A stretch of DNA of 64,000 nt from Chitinophaga silvisoli (lineage in GTDB: Bacteria > Bacteroidota > Bacteroidia > Chitinophagales > Chitinophagaceae), in the NCBI RefSeq assembly GCF_003412465.1, contig NZ_QTJV01000006.1:682001-746000 (forward strand). Reading direction: 5' to 3'. The notes beneath the pieces were generated by a model. The model was not told the origin of the DNA. It did no database searches and was given only the letters and a program-made list of their open reading frames with translations. The translations under genes and the position numbers were made by a program. This document shows, piece after piece, positions 1 to 9,318 of this stretch. Numbering within the stretch: the first letter of the stretch is position 1; every line of letters starts with the position of its first letter.

Positions 1-287
1 AATGTATAGGGAACTGTAGCCGCCCATTTCTCAAACTTCTCCCAATCCGAACGCTCACCAGTGCAATAGCTTTCATGCACTCCGTTTGTACGCATCGCTC
101 TCCACTTATAGTGATCGCCATACAACCAGGCCTGTGTAATGTTTTCGAACCTGGTATCGGCTGCAATCTGTGCCGGCGGCAGGTGACAATGATAATCGAT
201 CACGGGCATCTCCTTTGCATAGTCGTGATACAATTTCCTGGATGTCGCAGTACTCAACAGGAAATGTTCATCTAAAAACTGCTTCAT
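1..287 (-). CDS. uxaC: Glucuronate/galacturonate isomerase UxaC (partial, N-terminal part)
   Basis: The first 95 codons are visible; the rest lies beyond the left edge. Translation from the ATG at 287 gives MKQFLDEHFLLS followed by MPVIDYHCHLPP and TQAWLYGDHYKWRAMR. The DYHCHL motif supplies the two metal-binding histidines of the amidohydrolase-like uronate isomerase fold, and WLYGDHYKWRAMR is a hallmark of UxaC. The enzyme interconverts D-galacturonate/D-tagaturonate and D-glucuronate/D-fructuronate in the cytoplasm. It is the third gene of a leftward uxaB-uxaA-uxaC operon, 22 bp after the uxaA stop, so it feeds tagaturonate to UxaB. Identity is very secure despite truncation. Confidence 0.95.
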   Translation of the reverse strand, partial: MKQFLDEHFLLSTATSRKLYHDYAKEMPVIDYHCHLPPAQIAADTRFENITQAWLYGDHYKWRAMRTNGVHESYCTGERSDWEKFEKWAATVPYT

Positions 288-309
288 TATTGCTGATTAA
301 AATGTTTTC

Positions 310-1965
310 TTATAATGAGACTCCTCTCTTCCAGGGAATGAAATCATCCTGTCCGTTCAGGACTGATTTGGCGGGCAATGTACCGCTGGCCACCTGGATC
401 ACATGCTCCAGGATCCGCTCCCCTGCCTGTTGAATGGTCTCGTCCCCATCGATGATGGTACCGGTATTGATGTCAATGATATCCGGCATTTTTTCAAATA
501 ACTTTGTATTGCTCGACAGTTTAATGACGGGGGTTACGGGATTGCCGGTAGGCGTACCCAGGCCTGTAGTGAATAAAACAATGGTAGCCCCCGCTCCTAC
601 TTCGGCTGTTGTGGATTCCACATCGTTGCCGGGAGTGCATAGGAGATTAAGCCCCGGTTTCTTTACCTGCTGGGGATAGTCCAATACTTCTACCACCGGC
701 GAGGTACCACCTTTCTTCGCAGCACCAGCACTTTTGATTGCATCCGTAATGAGGCCATCCTTGATATTGCCCGGTGAAGGGTTCATATCAAAACCGGAAC
801 CTGCATCTTCCGCTCTTTTTTCATAAGTCCGCATCAGGTCTATGAAGCGCAGTGCATCTGTTTCCTGCACACAGCGGTCACTCATCTCCTGCTCTACCCC
901 GCAAAGCTCGGGGAATTCAGATAAGATCACACTGCCACCAAGGGCAACGAGCAAATCGGACGTATAGCCAATAGCAGGATTCGCGGAAATACCGGAGAAG
1001 CCATCTGATCCACCGCATTCAAGACCAATGGTCAGTTTACTCAAGGGCGCGGGTTGACGGGTGACGGTATTGGCTTCTATCAAACCGGCAAAGGTTTGTC
1101 TGATCGCAGCAGATACCATGGCCTGCTCCGTGCCGATCGTTTGCTGGTCCAGGATGTATAGGGGTTTACTGAACCGGGGCGAGCGTTTTTTAATTTCATC
1201 CTGCAGCATGGTAATCTGCGCATTCTGGCAGCCCAGGCTCAAAACTGTAGCACCTGCTACATTTGCATGGGTGATGTAACCAGCCAGCAATCCACAGAGG
1301 GTTTGCGCATCCTGGCGGATGCCACCACAACCACCTTCATGAGTGAGAAATTTAATCCCGTCTACATTGGGAAAAACTTTTGATTGCCGGTAAGCTGTCT
1401 CGTTTTCTGTGTAGACAGTTTCCAGGATGCTTTCTTTGCTGGCACCCTGTTGAAACTGGTCTGCGAGTTGCTTTGCAAAAGCCGCGTATTTCTTAGGACG
1501 ACCATAACCCAGTGCATCAGTAAGTGCTTCTTTCAATACTTCCACATTCCTGTTTTCACAGAAGACCATGGGGATCACAAGCCAGTAGTTGCCCGTACCA
1601 ACGGTGCCATCTGCACGGTGGTAGCCCAGGAAAGTGCGGTCTTTCCAATGTGAAATGTCAGGCTGATGCCAGTCAGTTTTGCGCTGTGGGGCCAACTGAA
1701 AATCACTGGCAGCATGTTGTACATTGTTAGTCCCAATTCTGGCCCCGGCGGGCAGATCCTGTTTTGTCCTGCCTACAAGTACACCATACATGGTGATCGG
1801 TTCACCTGCTTTGAGTGCAGTTTCGGTAAATTTATGTTTGGCAGGCACGTCATCATACAGCGTGTACGATTGCCCGTTATCCTGTACGGTTTCTCCTTTT
1901 TTCAGGTCGGTTAATGCCACCACGACATTGTCATGTGGATGGACTTTTAAGATACTTCTTTTCAT
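310..1965 (-). CDS. uxaA: Altronate dehydratase UxaA
   Basis: A 551-residue cytoplasmic enzyme, close to the usual family length, that dehydrates D-altronate to 2-keto-3-deoxy-D-gluconate. The first ~100 residues (MKRSILKVHPHDNVVVAL to ARIGTNNV) form the SAF domain typical of UxaA. The remainder is the catalytic UxaA/GarD core, with a Cys/Gly-rich THEGGCGGIRQDAQTL segment, SLGCQNAQ and the LECGGSDGFSGISANP signature. Its ATG overlaps the end of uxaB by 4 bp, indicating translational coupling, and uxaC follows 22 bp downstream. Together they convert galacturonate released from pectin into KDG. The KDG kinase and aldolase are not in this window. Confidence 0.96.
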   Translation of the reverse strand: MKRSILKVHPHDNVVVALTDLKKGETVQDNGQSYTLYDDVPAKHKFTETALKAGEPITMYGVLVGRTKQDLPAGARIGTNNVQHAASDFQLAPQRKTDWHQPDISHWKDRTFLGYHRADGTVGTGNYWLVIPMVFCENRNVEVLKEALTDALGYGRPKKYAAFAKQLADQFQQGASKESILETVYTENETAYRQSKVFPNVDGIKFLTHEGGCGGIRQDAQTLCGLLAGYITHANVAGATVLSLGCQNAQITMLQDEIKKRSPRFSKPLYILDQQTIGTEQAMVSAAIRQTFAGLIEANTVTRQPAPLSKLTIGLECGGSDGFSGISANPAIGYTSDLLVALGGSVILSEFPELCGVEQEMSDRCVQETDALRFIDLMRTYEKRAEDAGSGFDMNPSPGNIKDGLITDAIKSAGAAKKGGTSPVVEVLDYPQQVKKPGLNLLCTPGNDVESTTAEVGAGATIVLFTTGLGTPTGNPVTPVIKLSSNTKLFEKMPDIIDINTGTIIDGDETIQQAGERILEHVIQVASGTLPAKSVLNGQDDFIPWKRGVSL

Positions 1966-3383
1966 AGCACGGTTGTTTCTGCAGCTACTCTTTTGATCAA
2001 GGTAGCAGCTCCTTCATTGATTAAATTATTCAGCATGACGGTGACTGCCTGAGGGAAGCCGCTGTATTTGCTCAGGTCTTCGCCCCATAAGGCTTCATTT
2101 TTCAATACTTCCTGTACGAGGGCACCAGGAGATAAGTGCTGCCATTTCTCTTTGAAATAAGGCGCATGATCATCCTGTATGTCCTGTTTCATGGTGAGCA
2201 GGTAAGCTGCAAAGCCCATGGCCAGCAGGGCAGGTACTTCATGCACATGCTGGTAATATTTCCTTAAAATCGGGATAACCCGCATCTTCATCTTGCTGGT
2301 ATACTGCATCGTGATGCTTAGCCAGCGATGCTGTATATAAGGATTACGGAAGCGGTCTAACACGCTTACAGCAAAGCGATGCGCGGCATCTTCACGAATC
2401 CCGATATCGGTGATGGCAGGCACGATCTCATGTTGCATGAGGGCGGAGATCACTGCCTCCATATTTGGGTCTTCCATGGCTTCACGAACGGTTTCAAATC
2501 CTGCCAGCTGAGCGAGGCCACAGGTGAGGGTATGTGTACCGTTCAGGAGGCGCAGCTTCAGTTCACGAAATACATTGATATCAGGCGCGAGGATCACTCC
2601 CTCATCAGCTTTTGCAAAAGAGAGGATCTTTCTCACCTTTTCACTACCTGTTTCTATGGCCCAGAGGCGATAGACTTCAGACATAATCATGAGCTGATCT
2701 TCGTAACCAAGTTGTTTTTCTATTGCAGCCTTTTCATCGGCTGGCAACGCACCGGGTACAATGCGGTCTACGAGTGAGTTGCAGAAGTAGTTTTCTGTGT
2801 CCAGCCAGTGAATAAAAGGCTGTTCTAAATGATGACGCTTTGCCTGTTCGAGAACGATGTTTTTGAGCTTAGTACCATTATCCGGAATGAGTTCAGTTGG
2901 TATAATGACCATGCCCTGTTGATTCGACTGGTAGCGTTTCAGTAAGAATGCCAGCAGTTTTCCGGGAAAGGAAACCGGTGGATTGGCGTAGATATCATCA
3001 TCTGTCAGACTGATTCCTACTTCGGTAGTATTGGATATAATGATTTCCAGGTCTGGGTTTGCTGCGCAAGCAAGGATGTCCGCCCATTGCGCTGAAGCAG
3101 AAAGCACCCGGCTGATGGAGGTGTTGACGATCTGTTCTGAAATACGCTGGCCGGCGTAGATGCCCTGGATACATTGTGTAAAGAGATTATCCTGGGCAGC
3201 AAAGGCATCGGTACCGCCTTTGTCAGTAGACTTGATCACGACGATGCGGCCATTGAAGATACCGGCTTTGTTAGCTTTGTCTATGAAAAAATCAGGGAGA
3301 CCACGGAGAAGTACGCCGGTACCAAATTGCAGGACTTTCTCGGGAAGGTCCGGGACGGCTACGTGATTTTTAGATAATTGCAT
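1962..3383 (-). CDS. uxaB: Tagaturonate reductase UxaB (altronate oxidoreductase)
   Basis: A 473-residue member of the mannitol dehydrogenase family that reduces D-tagaturonate to D-altronate with NADH. The N-terminal Rossmann segment (VLQFGTGVLLRGLPDFF, then GRIVVIKST) and the C-terminal helical domain with ELKLRLLNGTHTLTCG (the conserved Lys/Asn/His polyol-dehydrogenase site) are both present and complete. It is the first gene of the leftward uxaBAC operon and overlaps uxaA by 4 bp. Its upstream region (3384-3587) carries the 22-bp tandem array, so a promoter there, separate from the GH105 gene, is possible. Fructuronate reductase (UxuB) is the main alternative; the adjacent altronate dehydratase argues for UxaB. 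Confidence 0.93.
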   Translation of the reverse strand: MQLSKNHVAVPDLPEKVLQFGTGVLLRGLPDFFIDKANKAGIFNGRIVVIKSTDKGGTDAFAAQDNLFTQCIQGIYAGQRISEQIVNTSISRVLSASAQWADILACAANPDLEIIISNTTEVGISLTDDDIYANPPVSFPGKLLAFLLKRYQSNQQGMVIIPTELIPDNGTKLKNIVLEQAKRHHLEQPFIHWLDTENYFCNSLVDRIVPGALPADEKAAIEKQLGYEDQLMIMSEVYRLWAIETGSEKVRKILSFAKADEGVILAPDINVFRELKLRLLNGTHTLTCGLAQLAGFETVREAMEDPNMEAVISALMQHEIVPAITDIGIREDAAHRFAVSVLDRFRNPYIQHRWLSITMQYTSKMKMRVIPILRKYYQHVHEVPALLAMGFAAYLLTMKQDIQDDHAPYFKEKWQHLSPGALVQEVLKNEALWGEDLSKYSGFPQAVTVMLNNLINEGAATLIKRVAAETTVL

Positions 3384-3460
3384 ATAATGAGTTACTTATT
3401 TGAAATTTCAAGTTTTTAGGCAGCCCAGATATATAGTTTACAAATGGCCTAAGTCTTGTC

Positions 3461-3570
3461 TTGCGAACAGCTTAGATCTTGCTTGCGAACAGCTTGGATC
3501 TTGTTTGCGAACAGCTTAGATCTTGCTTGCGAACAGCTTGGATCTTGTTTGCGAACAGCTTAAGTTTTGC
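3461..3570. repeat. Five tandem 22-bp repeats upstream of uxaB
   Basis: Units begin at 3461, 3483, 3505, 3527 and 3549. Copies 1 and 3 are identical (ending TTAGATCTTGC), copies 2 and 4 are identical (ending TTGGATCTTGT), and copy 5 has a diverged 3' half, so the array also reads as a 44-bp dimer twice. Each unit starts TTGCGAACAGCTT; across junctions the string TTGTTTGCGAACA or TTGCTTGCGAACA forms an imperfect inverted repeat. The 22-bp period is not a multiple of three, so it does not encode a periodic peptide, and there are no spacers as in CRISPR. It lies in the 204-bp gap between the GH105 stop and the uxaB start. Confidence 0.95.
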
Positions 3571-3587
3571 TTATAAACCAGCACCCC

Positions 3588-5468
3588 CTATTTCTTTGCC
3601 TCCCGGATCATCCAATCTGCAAGATCGGAAGCTGCCTGAAAATTTTGAAAATCGGGGCTGAGTCTGCGTCCATCCAGGTATTCATTATAGAACCAGGGAT
3701 CACCCACGGCAAATACAGCTCCCTTGCCTACTTTGGATACTGCCATGATCACATCGCCCTTGTCAGTCAGGACCGATGTAGCAGGTGCCGAAAGTCTGAT
3801 CGTAGAGATCTCTTTGATGTAGATCTTCTTCGTATTTGGAAAAACGACATTTCCTGCAGGCAGGTACAATGCCCCCTGTTCAAATTGTTTGCCTTCTACA
3901 TGGTTGCGGCTGTCTTCATTGAAGTGAATACCAAAGCGCTCTGTGAGCGTATTGAATTTCTCTATTTCTGAATTGCCTTTGTCATTCTGCAGGATGATTA
4001 AGACACCGCCCTTCTTCACCCAATCGTATATTACATCTGCGTAAGCAGGGGTCATGTAATTGGGTGTAGTAGTTTCTTTTTCTGTATCAGGATCTACGAT
4101 CAGGAAAATATTGGTCTTTGCAAGATTGGCAGCAGTAGGTGCTTCGGGCAGCATGGCTGTACGGACACCTTTGTTGTGGAAGATTTCGCCCCAGAGGGAA
4201 TAACCGCCATTATCCATTTCATCCCATATATAGTGCCAGGTAGTACCATTACTTCTTAGCTCATGGTTGAAGAAATTATCGATGGTAATGGTGAGTCCTT
4301 TGCCTGTTTTGGGAATAGCCAGCAGGTCCATTTCATTCGCAGCCATCATATAAGCTCCTACGCCTTTAGGATCGTTCTGGATCACCTTTTCACTGAGGTA
4401 GTATTCATAGCTGCCATCGCGGTAAGGGTCGCCCCCTAAGCCACCGACAGTAACAGTGCCTTCGAGGTTTACGCCACCTTCGGCAGCAGGACGAATAAAT
4501 TGTTTATTGATCCCGGCGAATCCCTTTTTGGCGGCAGGTAAATATGATGCAGGCAGGTAGCCCAGGCGGATGCCTTTGGCCAGGGTATAGACAAACATGT
4601 TGCTGACTGATGCTTCGAGGTAATTACCTTTCTTAGCCGGCTTGTCTAAGATCTGCCACCATACACCACTTGCAGGATCCTGGAATTTCTTCACAGCCGC
4701 TGCATAGCGCTGTAAGATCTGTAAAAGGCTATCTCTGCCCGGATGATGTGCAGGATAATATTCCAATACATCTACGAGTGCCATGCCATACCAGCCCATA
4801 GCTCTGCCCCAGAAATTGGGAGAGCGGCCGCTGGTCTTATCCGCCCATTTCTGTTGCCGGGATTCATCATAACCATGGTATAATAATCCTGTTTTTGCGT
4901 CGCGACTGTTGGTTTCCATGAGCACAAACTGCCTGGTGATATCCTTAAAAGCGGTATCCTCATGAAACAGGGCAGCATATTCTGCATAGAATGGCTCGCC
5001 CATATATAAACCATCTAACCACATCTGGTAAGGATAGCGTTTCTTGTGCCAGAATCCGCCTGCATTGGTACGGGGTTGTTGGCGCAATTGCTCCCTTAGT
5101 TTTTCAGCCGCCAGTTTATATTTCTCCTCATTGGTAACTTTGTAGAGCAGCAAAAGTGCACGGCCGTTTTTGATATTATCTATGTTGTAATCATCCTGTT
5201 TATAGGTGCGGATGTTGCCGTCTTTGTCCAGGTAGGTATCAATGCCCTGCTGGATAAACCGGAAGTACCTGCCATCGCCGGTGTTTTTCCAGAGGCCGGC
5301 AAAGCCTTCCAGTACTACTCCCTGGTCATAGGTCCAGTGGGCACGTTCGCCGGTTTCCTGTAATGAATCTTTCCATAATCGCATGACGGTAGCGGCCATT
5401 TGAGCAGATTGCGCATGGCTCTGCATGGTGGCTGCCAGGAATAAAAAAAGTAAGCCTGTTCTTTTCAT
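3588..5468 (-). CDS. GH105 unsaturated rhamnogalacturonyl/galacturonyl hydrolase with C-terminal DUF4350-like domain
   Basis: A 626-residue secreted protein with a signal peptide (MKRTGLLFLFLAATMQSHAQ). Residues ~25-380 are an (alpha/alpha)6 GH105 domain: HWTYDQGVVLEGFAGLW, PYQMWLDGLYMGEPFYAEYA (containing the catalytic-type Asp) and GRSPNFWGRAMGWYGMAL are family hallmarks. These enzymes hydrate the 4,5-unsaturated uronyl residue left at non-reducing ends by pectin lyases. Residues ~395-620 form an extra domain (DNFFNHE, IFLIVDPDTEKET, WVKKGGVLIILQNDKGN) resembling the DUF4350 / glutamine-amidotransferase-like tails seen on other Bacteroidota GH105 proteins. It starts 1 bp after the CE12-GH28 gene, so the two are co-transcribed. 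No pectate lyase is encoded in the window. Confidence 0.9.
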   Translation of the reverse strand: MKRTGLLFLFLAATMQSHAQSAQMAATVMRLWKDSLQETGERAHWTYDQGVVLEGFAGLWKNTGDGRYFRFIQQGIDTYLDKDGNIRTYKQDDYNIDNIKNGRALLLLYKVTNEEKYKLAAEKLREQLRQQPRTNAGGFWHKKRYPYQMWLDGLYMGEPFYAEYAALFHEDTAFKDITRQFVLMETNSRDAKTGLLYHGYDESRQQKWADKTSGRSPNFWGRAMGWYGMALVDVLEYYPAHHPGRDSLLQILQRYAAAVKKFQDPASGVWWQILDKPAKKGNYLEASVSNMFVYTLAKGIRLGYLPASYLPAAKKGFAGINKQFIRPAAEGGVNLEGTVTVGGLGGDPYRDGSYEYYLSEKVIQNDPKGVGAYMMAANEMDLLAIPKTGKGLTITIDNFFNHELRSNGTTWHYIWDEMDNGGYSLWGEIFHNKGVRTAMLPEAPTAANLAKTNIFLIVDPDTEKETTTPNYMTPAYADVIYDWVKKGGVLIILQNDKGNSEIEKFNTLTERFGIHFNEDSRNHVEGKQFEQGALYLPAGNVVFPNTKKIYIKEISTIRLSAPATSVLTDKGDVIMAVSKVGKGAVFAVGDPWFYNEYLDGRRLSPDFQNFQAASDLADWMIREAKK

Positions 5469-5469
5469 G

Positions 5470-7656
5470 TTAATCTCCCATTTTAATTGCTTTGCTATCC
5501 TGCACGTTCATTTTGCCATTATCGGCAGTGAGCAGTTTTACGTTGGTCAGGTTAATATTTTTACCTTCTATGCAATCACCTGCTTTGTCTGCCCTGATGG
5601 TGATATTATTCAGGTAGATGTCGCTGATTGGCATTTCAGGTAAGCCGCGGATAAAGATCGCCTTTGCCGCACCATTACATACCACGTTGCTGATATGAAA
5701 ATCCCTGAAACGCGGCGTGGCTTCGGTGACAGGTATCGTTTCTACTTTCGGCGCTTCTCTCTTTTCACCTACCAGTACTACCGGGTCTTTTGCCATGTAA
5801 TACATATCAAACAGGATGGCTTCCGCAGGTATGTTTTCCATGTTGATATTGTTCACGTAGATCTTTTCTACGATACCGCCACGGCCCCTCGTTGTTTTGA
5901 AACGAAGGCCAATGTCCGTGCCTAGGAAAGAACAATCGGATACATATAAATTGTTCGCTCCGCCGGACATTTCGCTACCGATTACGAATCCGCCATGTGC
6001 ATGATAAACGGTACAATTATTCACGATCACATCGGCAGTAGGTACGCCTCTCTTCCTACCCTGTTCATCTCTGCCGGATTTGATACAGATGCCATCATCA
6101 CCTACATCGAATGTACAACCTTCGATCCTGGAAAAGCGGCATGATTCCAGGTCCAGGCCGTCTCCATTCTGCGCATACCAGGGATTCTTTGCATATACAT
6201 TCCTGAGAGTGATATGTTCACACAATAAAGGGTGCAAGCACCATGCCGGTGAATTCTGGAATGTAACCCCTTCCAGCAATACATATTTGCAGGATGCGAT
6301 GCTGATCATATTAGGACGGAGGAAATCTTTGATATCATTGTAATCAGCGGCAGTTTTACCGGGAGCAATGACACCAGCCTGCTGGGTTTTGGAACCTTTC
6401 TGTGATTTTTCGGAAGGGTACCAGGTTTTCTGGTCTTCGCCGGTAATACCGCCGGAAGAGGTGAGTTTCTTCCATTGGCTTTCTGTCAGTTTATCCTTCT
6501 TGACAATGCGCCATGCATCGCCACCACCATCGAGAATACCTTTGCCGGTGATGGCAATATTTTCTGCCCCCACTGCGGAAAGAGGGGCCTGGCAACGAAT
6601 GGCGCTTAACCCCTCGTAAGTGGTCTCTATCAACGGGTATTGGGAAAAATCAGTTGTAAATTGTAAGATGGCATTGGGTGCCAGGTACAGGTTCACATTG
6701 CTCTTCAGGACGATGGGTCCTGTGAGCCACAGGCCTGGGGGAATCATGACTACGCCACCACCCCGCCTGTTGCAGGTGTCGATTGCTGCATTGATGCACT
6801 GACTATTGAGCGTCATGCCGTCTGCTTTGGCACCAAAGGCTACGATATCAAGCGTATCTCTTCTGAAGTGAGGTTCATAGATCTCGGGCAGATCAAAGCG
6901 GTATTTGCCTTCAAATGCCGTTTTACGGAGGTATTGATCCAGACCAATGTGTTTCTCATGAATTTCCTTTGCCACTAAGCCTGCTATGAGGGTAGCTCCA
7001 TAGGTGTTAAAGTGAGTATTGTCGGTCACGCCATCAGGCAGGCTGCGATAGTGCCCGGCGGGTGTGGTTTTAAAGAGTTTTTCAGAACCCTGCACGCCCT
7101 GTTGGACGAGCAATGCTTCGCTGCTTTTGTGCAGGTCGATGAGGGGTACCTTGTATTGTGCAGCGAGGGCTCTTACCACACCGGGGTATTCACCATGCTG
7201 GTCTACGAACTTTCCCTTGTCATCGAACTTACGGCGCATCACGGGTGTAATGAGCACAGGATTGGCTCCTTTGGCGCGGGCTTCTTTTACAAAGCGCAGC
7301 AGGTTGTCTTTGTAGGCACCATTGGGTGCTGCATAACGGGTGGAATCTTCTTTCTTCTGGTCATTGTGCCCGAACTGGATCAGGACCCAGTCTCCCTGTT
7401 TTAACTGTGCTAAAACAGTATCCCAGCGGTGTTCATTGATGAAGCTCTTAGTACTCCGGCCATTCACGGCAAAGTTCTTTACTTCTATGCCATCCAGGAA
7501 TTGCGGGAACAGCTGGCCCCAGCCTCTTTCGGGATTATCTTCCAGGGGCTTGTTGGACATCGTGGAATCTCCAATCAGGAAGATACGGGGTTGATCAGCC
7601 GGCATCCAGCTGATCAACGGTAACAAAAATACCAGTAAATAAGGTCTTATATTCAT
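5470..7656 (-). CDS. CE12 rhamnogalacturonan acetylesterase - GH28 polygalacturonase fusion
   Basis: A 728-residue two-enzyme protein with a signal peptide. Residues ~24-240 are an SGNH esterase: FLIGDST with nucleophile Ser31, FAVNGRSTKSF, IQFGHNDQKK, and DNTHFNTYGA with the catalytic Asp/His pair, as in CE12 rhamnogalacturonan acetylesterases. From ~262 (FRRDTLDIVAFGAKADG) to ~710 is a GH28 beta-helix with all four active-site motifs: NGDGLDLESC, VGDDGICIKSG, HAHGGFVIGSE and GLRFKTTRGRGG. One polypeptide would deacetylate and hydrolyse pectic chains in the periplasm or at the surface. It lies 10 bp after susD and 1 bp before the GH105 gene. Exo or endo action of the GH28 part cannot be read from sequence. 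Confidence 0.92.
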   Translation of the reverse strand: MNIRPYLLVFLLPLISWMPADQPRIFLIGDSTMSNKPLEDNPERGWGQLFPQFLDGIEVKNFAVNGRSTKSFINEHRWDTVLAQLKQGDWVLIQFGHNDQKKEDSTRYAAPNGAYKDNLLRFVKEARAKGANPVLITPVMRRKFDDKGKFVDQHGEYPGVVRALAAQYKVPLIDLHKSSEALLVQQGVQGSEKLFKTTPAGHYRSLPDGVTDNTHFNTYGATLIAGLVAKEIHEKHIGLDQYLRKTAFEGKYRFDLPEIYEPHFRRDTLDIVAFGAKADGMTLNSQCINAAIDTCNRRGGGVVMIPPGLWLTGPIVLKSNVNLYLAPNAILQFTTDFSQYPLIETTYEGLSAIRCQAPLSAVGAENIAITGKGILDGGGDAWRIVKKDKLTESQWKKLTSSGGITGEDQKTWYPSEKSQKGSKTQQAGVIAPGKTAADYNDIKDFLRPNMISIASCKYVLLEGVTFQNSPAWCLHPLLCEHITLRNVYAKNPWYAQNGDGLDLESCRFSRIEGCTFDVGDDGICIKSGRDEQGRKRGVPTADVIVNNCTVYHAHGGFVIGSEMSGGANNLYVSDCSFLGTDIGLRFKTTRGRGGIVEKIYVNNINMENIPAEAILFDMYYMAKDPVVLVGEKREAPKVETIPVTEATPRFRDFHISNVVCNGAAKAIFIRGLPEMPISDIYLNNITIRADKAGDCIEGKNINLTNVKLLTADNGKMNVQDSKAIKMGD

Positions 7657-7666
7657 CTGTAACAGT

Positions 7667-9301
7667 TTATTGGTAGCCAGGATTTTGAGTGAATTCAGCT
7701 TTGTTGGTCACGGCATCAATCTGATCCTGCGGAATCGGGCGCAGGGTGTGATAGGATTGGAAGTTGGCTGCCGGATCGGGGCTGTATTTATCAATGCGTT
7801 CTTCCAGTTTGCCGGTACGTTTCAGGTCAAACCATCTTAATTGTTCACCTGCCAGTTCACGGGCTCTTTCATCGAGGATGAAGTCCAGCGTGATGTCGGC
7901 ATCGGTGATCTGCATGTCGGCTTCATGACCGGGGATGGCGGCTCGCTTACGGATCACGTTGATGTAGTCAGCGGCTTTGGCATTATTGCCCAGTTTGAAC
8001 TGTGCTTCGGCTGCGATCAGATACATTTCTGCAAGGCGGATGATGAAGGCATCCCGGGCGCTTTCTTCTTCACTCATCGAAGCGCGGGTCGGATCATCAA
8101 ATTTCTGTAATGAAATATAGTGCGTACGGTCTTTCCCTCCACCATTTGCAGCATAGACCATATTCCGGTCATACACCCTGTATTTTTTGCCGGCAGTATC
8201 AGCATTGGTCACTGCATATTTGGTGACTACAATCGCGGTATCGCCCAGTTTCATACCAGCAGGCGCAGTTTTCAGGTTATTGCAATACCAGACCTGTTTG
8301 AAGGTAGCTGCATAACGGGAATCTGCATTTTCGTTGAACAGGTTCAGCAGGAAGAGGGATGGCATATACCTGTTGAAAGGGCGGCCATTGGTTACATCGC
8401 GCTGCATACCTGGCAGATCATCGTACTTCATGATAAACATGAGATGACCATTGTTAGCACCCCGGGAGTGGCCGTTGGGATAAAGCGTTGCATCTACCCG
8501 GTCATCGAAGACCAGGTTTTTCATATAGTTCACAGCCCACACCACTTCCTTGTTCTGCAGGTTGCTCATGCTCCAAAGGTCGGCATATTTTGCCTGTAAG
8601 CTATAACCATAATTGTTAATTACGGAATCAGCGAGTACAGCCGCTCTTTCATTGAGTCCCCGGGTGAGGCACATCCTGGCTAAGAATGCCTGTGCTACGG
8701 GTTTGGTAGCACGGCCATAATCCGTCGTTGTAAGTGGCAGATCATTGATAGCTACATCCAGGTCACGGAAGATCAGGGCATAGAAAGTATCGACCGGGGT
8801 ACGGTTAGCTGTCGTTTCGACACCAGTTGTTTCATTGACAGTAAAATGTACGCCGCCCCACATTTCCACGATGTGCCAGTAGTAGAAAGCGCGCATGAAG
8901 TGGAGTTCAGCATTGCGTGTCTTCCTGACAGCATCTGTATAACCGGCTTGATCTACGCGGCCAATACCTGTATTGCAAAGGTTGATGGCTGCATACAATT
9001 GTTTCCACAATCCACTCACCACGGTATTGCTGGCCTGTAAATTTATGTATTGGGTCATGTCCGGGTATTTATCACCGGTACCGCTGGTCCAGAGGTCAGT
9101 GCCCATTTCAGAAATGCTGTAACCTTCTTCTTTGCCATACCACCAACGGTTGTAGGTGTATACGGCATTCACCAGGGTTTCAAAACCTTCGGGGGTGCTG
9201 AATACCTGGTCGGTGGTGAGGCCCGATGGGTTGTATTCTTCCAGCTGCTTGTTACAGGCAAAACCGGTTAATAATATGAGTAAGATATAGTAGCGTTTCA
9301 T
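7667..9301 (-). CDS. SusD/RagB-family glycan-binding outer-membrane lipoprotein (pectin locus)
   Basis: A 544-residue lipoprotein; MKRYYILLILLTGFACNKQ gives a lipobox with the acylated Cys at residue 16. The N-terminal tetratricopeptide-like region (FSTPEGFETLVNAVYTYN, LHFMRAFYYWHIVEMWGG) and the C-terminal RLAEMYLIAAEAQFKLGN, LDERARELAGEQLRWFDLKR and PIPQDQIDA strings are diagnostic of SusD. It sits on the cell surface as the lid of its cognate SusC, 17 bp downstream of that gene, and captures oligosaccharides for import. Co-transcription with the CE12-GH28 and GH105 genes points to pectic ligands. Confidence 0.95.
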   Translation of the reverse strand: MKRYYILLILLTGFACNKQLEEYNPSGLTTDQVFSTPEGFETLVNAVYTYNRWWYGKEEGYSISEMGTDLWTSGTGDKYPDMTQYINLQASNTVVSGLWKQLYAAINLCNTGIGRVDQAGYTDAVRKTRNAELHFMRAFYYWHIVEMWGGVHFTVNETTGVETTANRTPVDTFYALIFRDLDVAINDLPLTTTDYGRATKPVAQAFLARMCLTRGLNERAAVLADSVINNYGYSLQAKYADLWSMSNLQNKEVVWAVNYMKNLVFDDRVDATLYPNGHSRGANNGHLMFIMKYDDLPGMQRDVTNGRPFNRYMPSLFLLNLFNENADSRYAATFKQVWYCNNLKTAPAGMKLGDTAIVVTKYAVTNADTAGKKYRVYDRNMVYAANGGGKDRTHYISLQKFDDPTRASMSEEESARDAFIIRLAEMYLIAAEAQFKLGNNAKAADYINVIRKRAAIPGHEADMQITDADITLDFILDERARELAGEQLRWFDLKRTGKLEERIDKYSPDPAANFQSYHTLRPIPQDQIDAVTNKAEFTQNPGYQ

Positions 9302-9318
9302 GGTTTGCTTTTTTAGGA

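Noticed and set aside
3461..3570. CRISPR array
   Set aside because: The units are contiguous with no unique spacers and no cas genes are present.
3479..3661. 60-codon frame running through the 22-bp repeats
   Set aside because: The repeat period is not a multiple of 3, so repeats are read in different frames; the frame also runs into the GH105 3' end on the other strand.
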